A stretch of 64,000 nucleotides of DNA. Origin: Pandoraea horticolens (lineage in GTDB: Bacteria > Pseudomonadota > Gammaproteobacteria > Burkholderiales > Burkholderiaceae). Within the stretch, counting starts at the first letter, position 1, and each line of letters begins with the position of its first letter. The DNA lies in NCBI RefSeq assembly GCF_902459555.1, contig NZ_CABPSM010000001.1, forward strand, positions 434,001 through 498,000, given 5' to 3'. Position numbers and translations under genes: made by a program. This document shows, piece after piece, positions 1 to 9,341 of this stretch. The notes under the pieces were generated by a model. That model searched no databases, was not told where the DNA came from, and was given only the letters and a program-made list of their open reading frames with translations.

Positions 1-1201
1 TGGCGATCGGAGGCGGCACGTCGCTGCGTGCGGTCACCGCCCGTGGCGCCTGAACAAGCGGTTGGGGCATCGACAGCGAAATGTCCATGCCGTAGTCGCC
101 GAGCGATTGCAGACGCGCCCCGGCGGTGCGCAGGAACTGTGTGCGCGGCACGGGTGTCACGCGCGCCTCGCCGTCGTCGACCTCGTCTTCGCTCTCGGCG
201 AGTCCTTCCGCGCTCGCAGACACCGGCATCGCTTTGGCCTGCCCGGATACCGGCGCAGCGGTGTCAGCGGGCGTTATGGCTTCGCGCGCGTTGTCGAGAT
301 CGACGATCCGGGCATTCGGCCGTTGCGAGAGAAGCAGATCGAATGTGCCGCCCTCCTGACGGCGCCACTGAATCTCACATTGATTGCCCTTGCACTCGAT
401 GGACGCGGGGCGCCATCCGCCAGCGCTCACGGGTAGCGACTGCACCGCGTATTGCACGCGCCGGGCATACGACGCTCCCGTCGAGAAGGGTTCTGCGGCG
501 ATTGCGCGGGCAAGCGCGCGCCGGTAGGCATCCACCGGATCGACCTGATTGGCCGCTGCGAGCTTTGCTTTCTCCCTTTCCTCGTACCAATCCCACCCCC
601 ACCATCCGGCCACGCAGACGAGCGAGAGCGTTGCGAGCGAGATCGCGGCGATCTTCAGTTGCCGCGCCGGTAACGGCTTGCGCACGCCTTGCAGACACGC
701 GTCGCGCGGCGGTTCCTTCGCTGCGTGTGCTGCGATATCGTCGAGCGTGAGCGTCACATCGGCGCCGCTGCCGTTCAATGGCGCGATACCTGCAATCGTG
801 ATTCCGCCCTCGGTCTCTGCTGCCCATTGCTCCATTCTTGCGTGCAGCTCCGATGCGGGCACGACCAGATCCAGCTCCGGCCGGCGATCACGCAACGTCA
901 CGAAGAACACGGCAGACAGGTTGTCGGGATCGGGATGCACGAACGCCACGTTCGGCGCATCGACCATCGCACCGAGCACGGCACCCAGGGCATATAACTC
1001 GGGCGCGCCCTGCTCTTTGATCGAAGGGGCCAGCGAGAACAACCCCACCGTGCGCGTACCGGCGCCATCGTCGGCCACGGCGTAATGGGAGGCGTCGCGG
1101 CTGCGGGCGAGCCCGCGAATCTCGGTAGGCTCCTTCTGCAGACCGATCAATGTCTCCCACTGCGCACCGACGACGAGCCGGTTGGACAATATGCGCGTCA
1201 T
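1..1201 (-). CDS. pilO2: Type IVb pilus protein PilO2 (3' end outside the window)
   Basis: The reading frame starts at the ATG at 1201, one base after the pilN stop codon, and stays open for 400 codons to the window edge, so the C-terminus is missing. It begins MTRILSNRLVVGAQWETLIG. It has a cytoplasmic N-terminal domain of about 180 residues, one membrane segment at about residues 182-205 (core SLATLSLVCVAGWWGW), then a periplasmic part. This layout matches PilO2 of R64/TCP-like type IVb pilus systems, an inner-membrane protein that links the cytoplasmic motor to the periplasm. Its position directly behind the PilN secretin supports the call. Several open frames on the opposite strand are GC-rich shadows. 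Confidence 0.85.
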   Translation of the reverse strand, partial: MTRILSNRLVVGAQWETLIGLQKEPTEIRGLARSRDASHYAVADDGAGTRTVGLFSLAPSIKEQGAPELYALGAVLGAMVDAPNVAFVHPDPDNLSAVFFVTLRDRRPELDLVVPASELHARMEQWAAETEGGITIAGIAPLNGSGADVTLTLDDIAAHAAKEPPRDACLQGVRKPLPARQLKIAAISLATLSLVCVAGWWGWDWYEEREKAKLAAANQVDPVDAYRRALARAIAAEPFSTGASYARRVQYAVQSLPVSAGGWRPASIECKGNQCEIQWRRQEGGTFDLLLSQRPNARIVDLDNAREAITPADTAAPVSGQAKAMPVSASAEGLAESEDEVDDGEARVTPVPRTQFLRTAGARLQSLGDYGMDISLSMPQPLVQAPRAVTARSDVPPPIA

Positions 1202-1202
1202 A

Positions 1203-2981
1203 TCACACGCCCTCGGTCAATTCCGGCGAAATCAGGATGACGACCTCCTTAACCTGCTGGCGCGCCTCCTTGGTGCCGCCCTGGTAATTGAAGAGCCCAT
1301 CGCGATCGGTCGAATCGTCGCGGCGACGGAAACCGCTGAGCACCAGCGTATCGCCTGACTTGAGCGACGCCCGTTGCATGGTCTGGATCGACGCCGTAAT
1401 CGGCAACTGCATGAAGGTTCCGACGCCAAGGCCGTCATCGGACCCCGATTTCCCGTCCTTGCCGCCCACGCCCACCTTCACGCCATCGGGGCCAACCTCC
1501 GCATTCACTCCCGAACTGCCGCCGCCACCCTCCACGTTGGTGCCGCTGGGCGCTTCCTTACCCGTGCGCAGATTGATCTTGTCGAGCTTTTTCAGGTCGG
1601 ACATGTCGATCTGTACCTGCAACATCACGCTGCGGTTGTCCATCAGCGTGGGCAACAGGTTCATCACGAAGCCTGTGGTCAGCACCGACTGTTCGGCCGT
1701 CACAACCGCCTGTCCGCCATAGTTGCCGGGCGTCATCTTCGTTTGCGCGACAAAACCCTGATTCTGAGTGACGGCGACGGGCGCCGGCTGATTGTTCAGC
1801 GTGACGACCGTGGTGTCGATCACGGTGCTCACACGCCCCTGCTGGCTGAGCGCGCGGATGAAAGCGCCGGAGCCCTTGAATCTGCCGCTGTCGATCTTGT
1901 TGAGTTGCAGGCCGCCCTTGCGTGCCATGAGCGTGCCGCCCGCCGCAGGACCGGCCAGGCCCAACGTGATACCGCTCGCAGCCTGATACACCAGATCCCA
2001 GTCGACGCCTGCGGCCGAGTTTTCTTCCAGCGCCACGGAATACACCTGCACGCGCAACTTGACCTGACGGCCCAGTACGGCGTTCTCCGATTCGATGTAA
2101 CCCGCAACGCGTTCGATGACGTCGGCCGTGTCGCTGACGACAAGCGAACTCGTCACGACCGACGGCGTGACACGCCCTCCCTCGGAGAGCATGTCCGTCA
2201 CTGTGCGAACGAGATCCGACCAGTAATCGAGTTCGGATTCCACGCTCACGTTAGCGTCGGCGTTGAAGCTCAGATCAACGCCGCCGGCGGAGCTTCCCGG
2301 CCCGCTGCCGCCCGCCGCACCGCGATTCGCCTTCATCTGCGAGGCCTTGCCCACCGACGCCGAGTAGGAGGAGCTGCCGGGCATCATCTTGATCTGGAAC
2401 GTCCGTGTGACGTAGCGCGCAAAGTGAACCACGCCGTCACGATAGCTCCAGTGGGTGCCCGTGCGGTGAGCGATGGTGTCGAGCAACCCCGAGAGCGTGC
2501 CCGAGTAGTGCAGTGGCACGGTCGGCTCTCCCGCATCGGAGCAGTTCACTTGGAACAGGTTGGCGGGACTGCCACCGCGATTGGCGCCGCGGTTGGCGCC
2601 GCCCCCGTTCCGCTCGCCACCGCCGCCGCCACCAGCCAGGCACGACACGTCCGACGCCATGCGGATGGTCAGGCCATTGCCGCGCGCCACCTGAGCAAGC
2701 ACGATCGACATGGGCAACGGCGCACCGGTAGCGAATCGCACGTTGCGCTTGAAAAATTCGGGTAACGCTATCGAAGCATTGATGGGCACGGAGCGCTTCG
2801 CGAGCCACGCCCCCTCCACATGCTCGATGGGGCGAATCGGCGCCGCCGAGTAGGTATCGAACGCCGATTGCCCATCCGTCTGCGCCTGCGATACGTTGGC
2901 ATCAGTCTTGGTGAGCATGCCTGGCGTGCCGCACGCCGTCAGAAACGTTGTGGCGCACAACACGCCAAGTCGCTTTCTCAT
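1203..2981 (-). CDS. pilN: PilN-family type IVb pilus outer-membrane secretin (lipoprotein)
   Basis: The 592-residue protein has a lipoprotein signal peptide with lipobox LTAC, so Cys17 should be lipidated. The C-terminal half carries the secretin fold, ending in the typical segment with VKEVVILISPEL. Secretins of this family form the outer-membrane ring through which the type IVb pilus exits. Two Gly-rich inserts stand out: about residues 114-135 (a run of Gly, then GANRGANRGG) and about 480-520 (Gly/Ser/Asp-rich). The second lies inside the secretin domain and may be a surface loop. An SD-like GGAAG lies 9 bases before the ATG. It is second to last in the visible pil operon, between the TcpQ-like gene and pilO2. 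Confidence 0.92.
   Translation of the reverse strand: MRKRLGVLCATTFLTACGTPGMLTKTDANVSQAQTDGQSAFDTYSAAPIRPIEHVEGAWLAKRSVPINASIALPEFFKRNVRFATGAPLPMSIVLAQVARGNGLTIRMASDVSCLAGGGGGGERNGGGANRGANRGGSPANLFQVNCSDAGEPTVPLHYSGTLSGLLDTIAHRTGTHWSYRDGVVHFARYVTRTFQIKMMPGSSSYSASVGKASQMKANRGAAGGSGPGSSAGGVDLSFNADANVSVESELDYWSDLVRTVTDMLSEGGRVTPSVVTSSLVVSDTADVIERVAGYIESENAVLGRQVKLRVQVYSVALEENSAAGVDWDLVYQAASGITLGLAGPAAGGTLMARKGGLQLNKIDSGRFKGSGAFIRALSQQGRVSTVIDTTVVTLNNQPAPVAVTQNQGFVAQTKMTPGNYGGQAVVTAEQSVLTTGFVMNLLPTLMDNRSVMLQVQIDMSDLKKLDKINLRTGKEAPSGTNVEGGGGSSGVNAEVGPDGVKVGVGGKDGKSGSDDGLGVGTFMQLPITASIQTMQRASLKSGDTLVLSGFRRRDDSTDRDGLFNYQGGTKEARQQVKEVVILISPELTEGV
2575..2642. repeat. Short GC-rich imperfect repeats inside pilN
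   Basis: A stretch of imperfect GGC/GCC and GGCGCC units encodes the Gly run and the tandem GANR motif of PilN. Such tracts can change in unit number by replication slippage. Whether this one varies cannot be told from a single sequence. Confidence 0.5.
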
Positions 2982-3031
2982 GGATTACCGCTTCCGTCAT
3001 GATGGCCGCGCCGGGGGGTGCGCAGCGCTTG

Positions 3032-3616
3032 TTATTGTGTGGCGTGAACGACGCGCAGCACGCGGTTGGCCTCGTAGACTTTCACGCGAATGGGCGCATC
3101 GGTGTTCTGCAGGGAAACCACGATCTGCTCGACGATGCCGAGGAAGTCACCTGTGAACGTGGCCGGATACTCGATAGGGAAGTCACGGTCGATTTCCCAC
3201 GCGAGCTGCCAGCCGTGCCCCTTCAAATAGCGCTGGAGCGCCACGGAAACACGGCCATCGCCCGGTGACATGAATAGCTCGAGAAGCTCGCGAACTTCGG
3301 CCCGCGCAGGTGGCTCGAGAGGCTCCGCAGCCTGTGCAGACGGCACAGGTTGCGAAGGTGACGCTGGCGACGCTATCGTCGCGGCCACATCCGACGACAC
3401 ATCGACCGCCGGCAGCGGCTCCAGCACGCTCGCAAGAGAACTCGCCGGCGGTGTCGCCGCTACCGCTGCACCGCCGGACATCAGCGGTTTATGGCTGGCG
3501 AAGGCGACCTGGATAGCGGGCGACCGATGCGCCTCTTGAGACCTCTCCAAAGCGACAACCGTACTCGACCATACGGTTGACGCCACTGCCGCAGTTAGCA
3601 TCCTTTTGATGCGCAT
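3032..3616 (-). CDS. TcpQ/PilL C-terminal-domain pilus assembly protein
   Basis: This 194-residue protein has an N-terminal signal-like segment (MRIKRMLTAAVASTVWSSTV), then a low-complexity Pro/Ala/Ser region to about residue 110. The C-terminal domain has the TcpQ pattern: SVALQRYLKGHGWQLAWEID followed by an FTGDF segment and IRVKVYEANRVLRVV. In toxin-coregulated pilus and R64-type systems this domain assists secretin placement or assembly in the periplasm. It lies between the prepilin and the secretin, which fits that role. GAGGAA precedes the ATG at a good distance. The exact orthologue (PilL, TcpQ or PilP-like) cannot be decided here. Confidence 0.75.
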   Translation of the reverse strand: MRIKRMLTAAVASTVWSSTVVALERSQEAHRSPAIQVAFASHKPLMSGGAAVAATPPASSLASVLEPLPAVDVSSDVAATIASPASPSQPVPSAQAAEPLEPPARAEVRELLELFMSPGDGRVSVALQRYLKGHGWQLAWEIDRDFPIEYPATFTGDFLGIVEQIVVSLQNTDAPIRVKVYEANRVLRVVHATQ

Positions 3617-3671
3617 CTTTTCCTCACGTCGAATTCAATGCCGAATTGCCGGATGGGGTTCGATCACGGGA

Positions 3672-4310
3672 TCAGGAGCCGCCGATGGTGAACTCGACAT
3701 CCGCCTTGGTCACGTCGTCCTGACCGGAGTCCTCGCCCACCTGCTTTGAAGATTTGCATGCCGTCGCCAGTTTGTTCATCTCGAAGGCTGAGGTCATGGT
3801 CTTCAGATCCGTACTGTTCACCTTGATCGTGGCAAAGCTCGGATGCATCGAGGAAAAGAGCTTCTGACATTGCTCGCTCGGCATATCCTTGGATGCAATC
3901 TTCAGTCCAAATGCCGGCATGCCTGCCTGGCCTGCCTTAATCACTTCCGGGGTCACTTCTCCGCCGAAGCGGTTGAGATATTTGTCACTGGTACCCACTC
4001 TCTGCATCGAACCGAAGATCCCCAGATCGTGCAAATTCCCCAGCGTAGTCCCGTTGTTCAACTGCCCCGACATCACCGCGTTCTGCACCGAGACCACCGC
4101 CATCTGCCAGTCCTTGATTTCCTGGTTCACCCGCACCGAATTCATCAGTCGCGGCACCCCGACCATCGCGCCGGCCATGATCAGGCCCATCACCGCCACG
4201 GCCACCGACAGTTCCACCAGCGTCACACCGCGCTGACGACGCTTGTTCAAGCGGCTGACCATTTTGCTTTTCATCTGCACGAGTGCGCCCCTGTTCACTT
4301 GCATGTTCAT
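3672..4310 (-). CDS. Type IVb prepilin (PilS-like major or minor pilin)
   Basis: The 212-residue protein has a basic leader of about 28 residues ending in KRRQRG, then the mature start VTLVELSVAVAVMG with Glu at +5. This is the prepilin peptidase cleavage and methylation signature, and the long leader is typical of type IVb pilins. The hydrophobic helix runs for about 22 residues. The C-terminal domain has a Cys pair (in MPSEQCQKLF and LATACKSS) that may form the pilin D-loop disulfide. I chose the ATG at 4310 because AGGATGAGGG lies just upstream. An in-frame ATG at 4319 gives three more residues, and a third at 4304 is possible. It is the first gene of the visible pil operon. Confidence 0.88.
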   Translation of the reverse strand: MNMQVNRGALVQMKSKMVSRLNKRRQRGVTLVELSVAVAVMGLIMAGAMVGVPRLMNSVRVNQEIKDWQMAVVSVQNAVMSGQLNNGTTLGNLHDLGIFGSMQRVGTSDKYLNRFGGEVTPEVIKAGQAGMPAFGLKIASKDMPSEQCQKLFSSMHPSFATIKVNSTDLKTMTSAFEMNKLATACKSSKQVGEDSGQDDVTKADVEFTIGGS

Positions 4311-4421
4311 ATCCCTCATCCTGAGCAGTTCGATTGGAAAAAATGTGCGGCAAAGCGATGTCTCCCCTAAGCCGCGACAGGGGCGATTTATGCCTGAACA
4401 CCAAGCACTCCGTTATCGCGT

Positions 4422-4449
4422 GTTATCCGTACATTTCGCAAATTGACAA
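4422..4449 (-). promoter_or_regulatory. Candidate sigma-70 promoter of the pil operon
   Basis: On the minus strand TTGTCA (4449-4444) and GATAAC (4427-4422) are separated by 16 bases, about 110 bases before the prepilin start. The -35 matches the consensus at five of six positions and the -10 at four of six. This is a motif match only. Confidence 0.4.
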
Positions 4450-4722
4450 TTGCGAGGAGCAAGAACCCCCCCGTCGGCCCACCAATTCCGATAAGTCGAT
4501 GCCCATCGGGAAAGTGCAGTGCCATGCCGTCGATGGCATGCCGAGCAAGGGGGAACGCGGATCACCGAGCGCCGGCGCCGCTATGGAGAACTTTGCGATC
4601 GTCGGAATTAGCCCAACCGCAGTGAGAGTATTCACAACGTCGTTTGCCGACGGTGTTATTCAGCGATTTCACAAGGCACATTGCATGCCATGGGTACGCG
4701 AGTTTGCTGCGCGCATGAAGCG

Positions 4723-4769
4723 CCGAAGGCAGGTGACGCAGACGAGGCGTTTGCCTCGCCTGCCTTCGG
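4723..4769. terminator. Nested inverted repeat after the RND permease gene
   Basis: CCGAAGGCAGG (4723-4733) pairs with CCTGCCTTCGG (4759-4769), and an inner GAGGC/GCCTC hairpin lies inside. There is no clear U-tract on the minus strand, so it may be a transcript-end stabiliser rather than a classic Rho-independent terminator. Confidence 0.45.
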
Positions 4770-4787
4770 TTTCAGGACGTCACCGTC

Positions 4788-7700
4788 TCACGGCGCTGCG
4801 CCCGCGTGAGTGCCGTCGACGACGCGGGCCGAACCGTGCGCATTCGCGTCGCTGCGGTCCGGCTCGTGGCTATCGTTCGCCGCCTTGTCTCCCGGCAGCA
4901 CGAGCGGCCCCTTCCCCGCGAAACGGTCGAGGTAGAGATAGATCACCGGCGTGATGTAGAGCGTGATGACCTGCGAGAACAGCAAGCCCCCGACCACCGC
5001 CAACCCGAGCGGCTGACGCAACTCCGCGCCGGCCCCGAGGCCCAGCGCTATCGGCAACGCGCCCATGAGTGCCGCGAGTGTCGTCATCATGATCGGCCGA
5101 AAGCGCAGCGCACATGCCTGACGAATGGCTTGCGTGGGTGTCATGCCGCCGTTGCGCTGCGCGTCGAGTGCGAAGTCAATCATCATGATCGCGTTCTTCT
5201 TCACAATGCCGATGAGCATCAACACGCCGATCACCGCGATGAGCGACAGATCCATGCCGAACAGACGCAGCGTAATCAGCGCCCCGACGGCCGCCGACGG
5301 CAAGCCCGCGAGAATCGTGATCGGATGGATGTAGCTCTCGTAGAGCACACCGAGCAGCACGTAGATCACGAGCAACGCACCGACCAACAGCACAATCTGA
5401 CTCGACTGCGACTTCTGGAACGCTGCCGCGTCGCCCCCCCAACTCGTGATGATGCTCGGCGGGAAGCCCAGTTGATGCTGGAAGCCGACGATCTTCTGCG
5501 ACGCATCGCCCAACGCGGCACCCGGTGCGAGATTGAACGACAGCGTGACCGCCTGCAACTGGCCCTGATGGTTCACCGACACCGGCCCCATCTTGCGCTC
5601 GACCGTCGCTACCGCCGAGAGCGGCACCAGCGCACCGCCCTTGCCGCGCACGTAAATTTTGTCGAACGCGCCTTCGTCACGACGGTCGTTGTCGTCGGCC
5701 TGCAAGATCACCTGATAGCTGTCGCTGGGCGTATAGATGGTCGACACCTGACGCTCGCCGAACGCGCTGTACAACGCGCTTCGAATATCGCCGATGGCCA
5801 CGCCAAGCGTATTCGCCTTGTCGCGGTCGATGGTGAGCTGCGCTTGCAGGCCTTTCATCTGCGCGTCGGTCGTCACGTCGCGGAAGATCGGATCGGCCCG
5901 CATGAGGGTCATCAGCCGGCTGGACCACAATTGCATCTCTCCCGGCTTCACGCTCTGCATCACGTACTGATAGCGGCTCTTGCTCTGCTTACCGCCCAGT
6001 TGCAGGTTCTGCACCGGATTGAAGTAGACGTTGAGCCCCGGCACCTGCTTGACGTCGCGCCGCAACCCTTCGAGCACCTCACTCATGTGCGGACGTGCGC
6101 CGTGCGGCTTCAGGTTGACGAACATGCGCCCCTGATTGCTGTCGCTGGCCGACACGATCACCGTCTCGACGGCCGGGTTCGCGCGGACGATATCGCCCGC
6201 CTGACGCAGCAGCGCCGACATGGCCGTGAACGAAATGTCCTGCGCGCCTTCGGCCGTCACCTGCACCTGTCCGATATCTTCGCTCGGGAAAAAGCCTTTC
6301 GGAATCGTAGCGAACAGCACGCCCGTGGCAACAAACGTCGCGGCGGCAGCGCCCATCACCCACTTGCGATGCGCGAGGCACCAATCGACGCTGCGCACGT
6401 AGCCGTTCTGCACCCACACAAAGCCGTCTTCGAACCACTGCGTCGCGCGCAGTCCCAGCCCTTCGTCCTGCTCATGCTTGAGAAACCGGCTACACAGCAT
6501 CGGAATCAACGTGAGCGAGACGGCGGCCGACACCAAAATCGCAAGCGACACCACCACGGCGAACTCGTGGAACATCAACCCGATCACGCCCGGCATGAAG
6601 AAGATCGGGATGAACACGGCTACCAGCGAAATCGAGATCGACAGAATCGTGAAGCCCATCTCGCGCGACCCGACCAGCGCCGCGCGTAACGGCGGTACGC
6701 CGTTCTCGATATGACGCACGATGTTCTCGAGCATCACGATGGCGTCGTCCACGACCAGCCCTACGGCGAGCGTGATGCCCAACAGCGAGATGTTGTCGAT
6801 GGAGTAGCCCATGCCCTTCATGAGCGCAACCGTGCCGATGAGCGACACCGGCAGCGACATGACCGGAATCAACGTGGCGGCCAAACGTCGCAGAAACAGG
6901 AAGATCACCAGCGTGACGAGAATCACCGTGAGGCCGAGGGTGAACTGCACGTCGTCGATCGATTCTCGAATCGACACCGAACGATCGTTGAGCAGCTTGA
7001 CCTGAATCGACTGCGGCATCTGCTCAGCCAGACGCGGCAGCGCCGCCTTGACCTGATCGACGGTGGCCACGGTGTTGGCATTGGGCTGACGCAGCACGGC
7101 GAGCACAATCGAGCGTTCGCCGTTGACCCAACTGCCCGTCTTCACGGACTCGACACTGTCCTGCACCTCGGCCACGTCGCGCAGATACACCGGGTTGCCG
7201 TTGACGCTCGCGATAATGAGGTTCGCGAACTGTTCGGCCTTGGTCATCTGACGGTTGGCCTCGATGGTCAGCGTCTGGCGGGTGCCGTCGAGCGTGCCCA
7301 CCGGGCTGTTGGCGTTGGCCGACGCCAGCGCACGCGCCACGTCGTCGAGCGTGAGCTTGCGGGCGGCCAGCGCGTCGGGACGCGCCTTCACCCGCACGGC
7401 GAAGCGCTTCTGCCCGAAGATCAGCACCTGCGCCACGCCGGGCAGCGTGGACAGCGTGGGAGAGACGAGGTTTTCTGCGTAGTCGTCGAGTTCGGCCAGC
7501 GACATCGACGGCGAATTCATCGCGAGGAACAGAATCGGCGCGTCGGCTGGGTTCACCTTGCGGTACGACGGCGGCGTGGTCATTTCCACCGGCAGCTTGC
7601 GCTGCGCGCGGAACAGCGCGGCCTGCACGTCGACGGCGGCGGCATCGATATCCCGGTCGCTGTCGAACTCGATGATGATCGAGGTGGTGCCCTGCGTATT

Positions 7701-7949
7701 GGTCGAACTGATGACCGCCACACCGGCAATCGTCGAGAACTGCTTTTCCATCGGCGCGGCCACCGACGCGGCCATCGTCTCCGGACTCGCACCGGGCAAC
7801 GTGGCCGTGACCTGAATCACCGGCGAGTTGAAGCTGGGCAGGGCGGAAATCGGGATCTGGCCGTACGCGATCAAGCCAGCCACCACCGCCGCCACGCACA
7901 GCAGGATCGTCATGACCGGCCGGCGGATACAGAGTTCGGACAGGTTCAT
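4788..7949 (-). CDS. RND multidrug efflux permease, MdtB/MdtC (HAE1) type
   Basis: At 1053 residues the length is normal for an inner-membrane RND pump subunit. It opens MNLSELCIRRPVMTILLCVA, typical of the MdtB/MdtC/MuxB/MuxC branch. The proton-relay Asp pair is in GLVVDDAIVMLENI in TM4, and the matching Lys is in IGIVKKNAIMMIDFA in TM10. It exports substrates by proton antiport with a periplasmic adaptor and an outer-membrane channel. Its ATG overlaps the TGA of the upstream adaptor gene by four bases, so translation is probably coupled. There is no second permease and no TolC-type channel gene in the window, unlike complete mdtABC or muxABC-opmB loci. The last 30 or so residues form a polar tail. 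The substrate is unknown. Confidence 0.93.
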   Translation of the reverse strand: MNLSELCIRRPVMTILLCVAAVVAGLIAYGQIPISALPSFNSPVIQVTATLPGASPETMAASVAAPMEKQFSTIAGVAVISSTNTQGTTSIIIEFDSDRDIDAAAVDVQAALFRAQRKLPVEMTTPPSYRKVNPADAPILFLAMNSPSMSLAELDDYAENLVSPTLSTLPGVAQVLIFGQKRFAVRVKARPDALAARKLTLDDVARALASANANSPVGTLDGTRQTLTIEANRQMTKAEQFANLIIASVNGNPVYLRDVAEVQDSVESVKTGSWVNGERSIVLAVLRQPNANTVATVDQVKAALPRLAEQMPQSIQVKLLNDRSVSIRESIDDVQFTLGLTVILVTLVIFLFLRRLAATLIPVMSLPVSLIGTVALMKGMGYSIDNISLLGITLAVGLVVDDAIVMLENIVRHIENGVPPLRAALVGSREMGFTILSISISLVAVFIPIFFMPGVIGLMFHEFAVVVSLAILVSAAVSLTLIPMLCSRFLKHEQDEGLGLRATQWFEDGFVWVQNGYVRSVDWCLAHRKWVMGAAAATFVATGVLFATIPKGFFPSEDIGQVQVTAEGAQDISFTAMSALLRQAGDIVRANPAVETVIVSASDSNQGRMFVNLKPHGARPHMSEVLEGLRRDVKQVPGLNVYFNPVQNLQLGGKQSKSRYQYVMQSVKPGEMQLWSSRLMTLMRADPIFRDVTTDAQMKGLQAQLTIDRDKANTLGVAIGDIRSALYSAFGERQVSTIYTPSDSYQVILQADDNDRRDEGAFDKIYVRGKGGALVPLSAVATVERKMGPVSVNHQGQLQAVTLSFNLAPGAALGDASQKIVGFQHQLGFPPSIITSWGGDAAAFQKSQSSQIVLLVGALLVIYVLLGVLYESYIHPITILAGLPSAAVGALITLRLFGMDLSLIAVIGVLMLIGIVKKNAIMMIDFALDAQRNGGMTPTQAIRQACALRFRPIMMTTLAALMGALPIALGLGAGAELRQPLGLAVVGGLLFSQVITLYITPVIYLYLDRFAGKGPLVLPGDKAANDSHEPDRSDANAHGSARVVDGTHAGAAP

Positions 7950-9196
7950 GGCGCTTTCCCTGCGGCGCCATCACGCGCGTCACGTGCGTCACGCGCCGCC
8001 ACGACCGTCACCGCACTGCCCGGACGCAGGTTCTCGGCGCCCTCCTGCACCACGCGCGCGCCGGCGGGCACGCCTTCGACGACCGCGAGCCTGGCTTCCA
8101 CGTAGCCAACCTTCACGGGCTTGGCGCTCACCTTGCCGTCTGCGCCGATGACATAGACGAACTTGCCGTCGGGGCCGGTCTGCACCGCCTGCGGCGGCAC
8201 GACGCTTGCCTGCTTGAGCACGCGGCCGATCACCGCGACGTTCAGATACATGCCGGGCCACAGCGTCGCAGCGCGGTTCTCGTAAGCGGCCTTCAGGCGA
8301 ATCGTGCCCGTCTGCGAGTCCACGGCGTTATCGATGAAGCTGAGTTGTCCCGTCGCGGTCGTACCGGTCGTGCCGAGCGTGGCCGTCACCGCGACGGGGC
8401 CGCCTGCGCGCGCGGCCTGCAACTCGGCCAGTGCGCCTTCCGGCAACGTGAAGCTGATATCGATCGGATCAAGCTGGGTGATGCTCACGAGCACCGCCCC
8501 GCCCGGCGTGACGAGACTGCCGGGGTGAACGTTGATCGCCCCGGTGCGGCCGTCGATACCGGCGCGAATCTGGTTGTAATCGACCGCGACCTGACTGGCG
8601 GAAATCGCGGCCCGGTCGGCGGCAACCTGCGCGGTGAGGCTGTCGACACCGCTCTGCGCCGTATCGAGCGCGCTTTGCGAGACGAAATGCTCGGCGATCA
8701 ATTGCCTGGTGCGGGCGAGCGTGCGGCGGGCGTTGGCGAGATCGGCTTCGTCCTTCGCCAGTTGCGCCTGCACCTTCTTGAGGTTGGCCTCGTCCATGCG
8801 CGCATCGAGCGAGAACAGCAACTGCCCGGCTTTGACGAAATCGCCTTCCTTGATGTGCACCTGACGGATCGTGCTGGAAATCTGCGGGCGCACCTCGATG
8901 GTCTGACGCGCGGTGACCGTGCCGTTGGCGATGAGCCGCACAGGCACGTCGCGCACTTCAACGGTGGCGGTACTCACCGAGGGCGCCACCGCCGCCTTGG
9001 CAGGCTTCTCCGCACCGCGAGAGCGTAACCATGCGCCGGCCCCGCCGATCACCGCAACCGCCAGCAAACCGGTAATCCAGCGGCGCGAGCGCGCCGTGCC
9101 CCGTGGCGTACCGGCTGCGCCCCCCTGGGTGGCCGTCTGATGCCCGCGGGCGGCAGCGTCCCCCGGCGCGTGCCGGTGGGCGTTCTCGTCACTCAT
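7946..9196 (-). CDS. RND efflux periplasmic adaptor (MdtA/AcrA family)
   Basis: The 416-residue protein has an N-terminal basic stretch and one hydrophobic anchor (ITGLLAVAVIGGAGAWL), then the membrane-fusion protein order: lipoyl half, alpha-hairpin, lipoyl half and beta-barrel. It bridges the RND permease and an outer-membrane channel. I chose the ATG at 9196 (MSDENAHRH) because GGGGAAG precedes it. Starts at 9226 or 9274 would add 10 or 26 atypical residues. It is the first gene of the two-gene operon, overlapping the permease gene by ATGA. Confidence 0.92.
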   Translation of the reverse strand: MSDENAHRHAPGDAAARGHQTATQGGAAGTPRGTARSRRWITGLLAVAVIGGAGAWLRSRGAEKPAKAAVAPSVSTATVEVRDVPVRLIANGTVTARQTIEVRPQISSTIRQVHIKEGDFVKAGQLLFSLDARMDEANLKKVQAQLAKDEADLANARRTLARTRQLIAEHFVSQSALDTAQSGVDSLTAQVAADRAAISASQVAVDYNQIRAGIDGRTGAINVHPGSLVTPGGAVLVSITQLDPIDISFTLPEGALAELQAARAGGPVAVTATLGTTGTTATGQLSFIDNAVDSQTGTIRLKAAYENRAATLWPGMYLNVAVIGRVLKQASVVPPQAVQTGPDGKFVYVIGADGKVSAKPVKVGYVEARLAVVEGVPAGARVVQEGAENLRPGSAVTVVAARDARDARDGAAGKAP

Positions 9197-9270
9197 CTTC
9201 TTCCCCGTTACCCATGCGACGCCCATTGCCCGGCAAACCCCCGTTCGCCCGGTCGCGTCTGTTTCTTCTG

Positions 9271-9300
9271 TCAAAACGGCCGTGGATTACCACGGCCGTT
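9271..9300 (-). terminator. Rho-independent terminator of the PPK2 gene
   Basis: AACGGCCGTGG (9275-9285) pairs perfectly with CCACGGCCGTT (9290-9300) across a four-base loop. On the minus strand it is followed by a short T run. It separates the PPK2 gene from the RND operon. Confidence 0.85.
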
Positions 9301-9341
9301 CACGTCATGCCATTTTTCTGTTGTTGCCTTACGGCGTTGCG

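Larger units (their letters stand above)
4320..4787. other. Intergenic region upstream of the pilus operon and downstream of the RND operon
   Basis: Neither strand carries a convincing gene. A 70-codon frame at 4423-4635 on the minus strand lies across the likely pil promoter and has no recognisable features. The region holds a candidate sigma-70 promoter for the pil operon and a nested inverted repeat near the end of the RND permease gene. Confidence 0.6.

Noticed and set aside
4423-4635. Seventy-codon frame upstream of the pilus operon
   Set aside because: It overlaps the best promoter candidate, has no SD and no recognisable feature.
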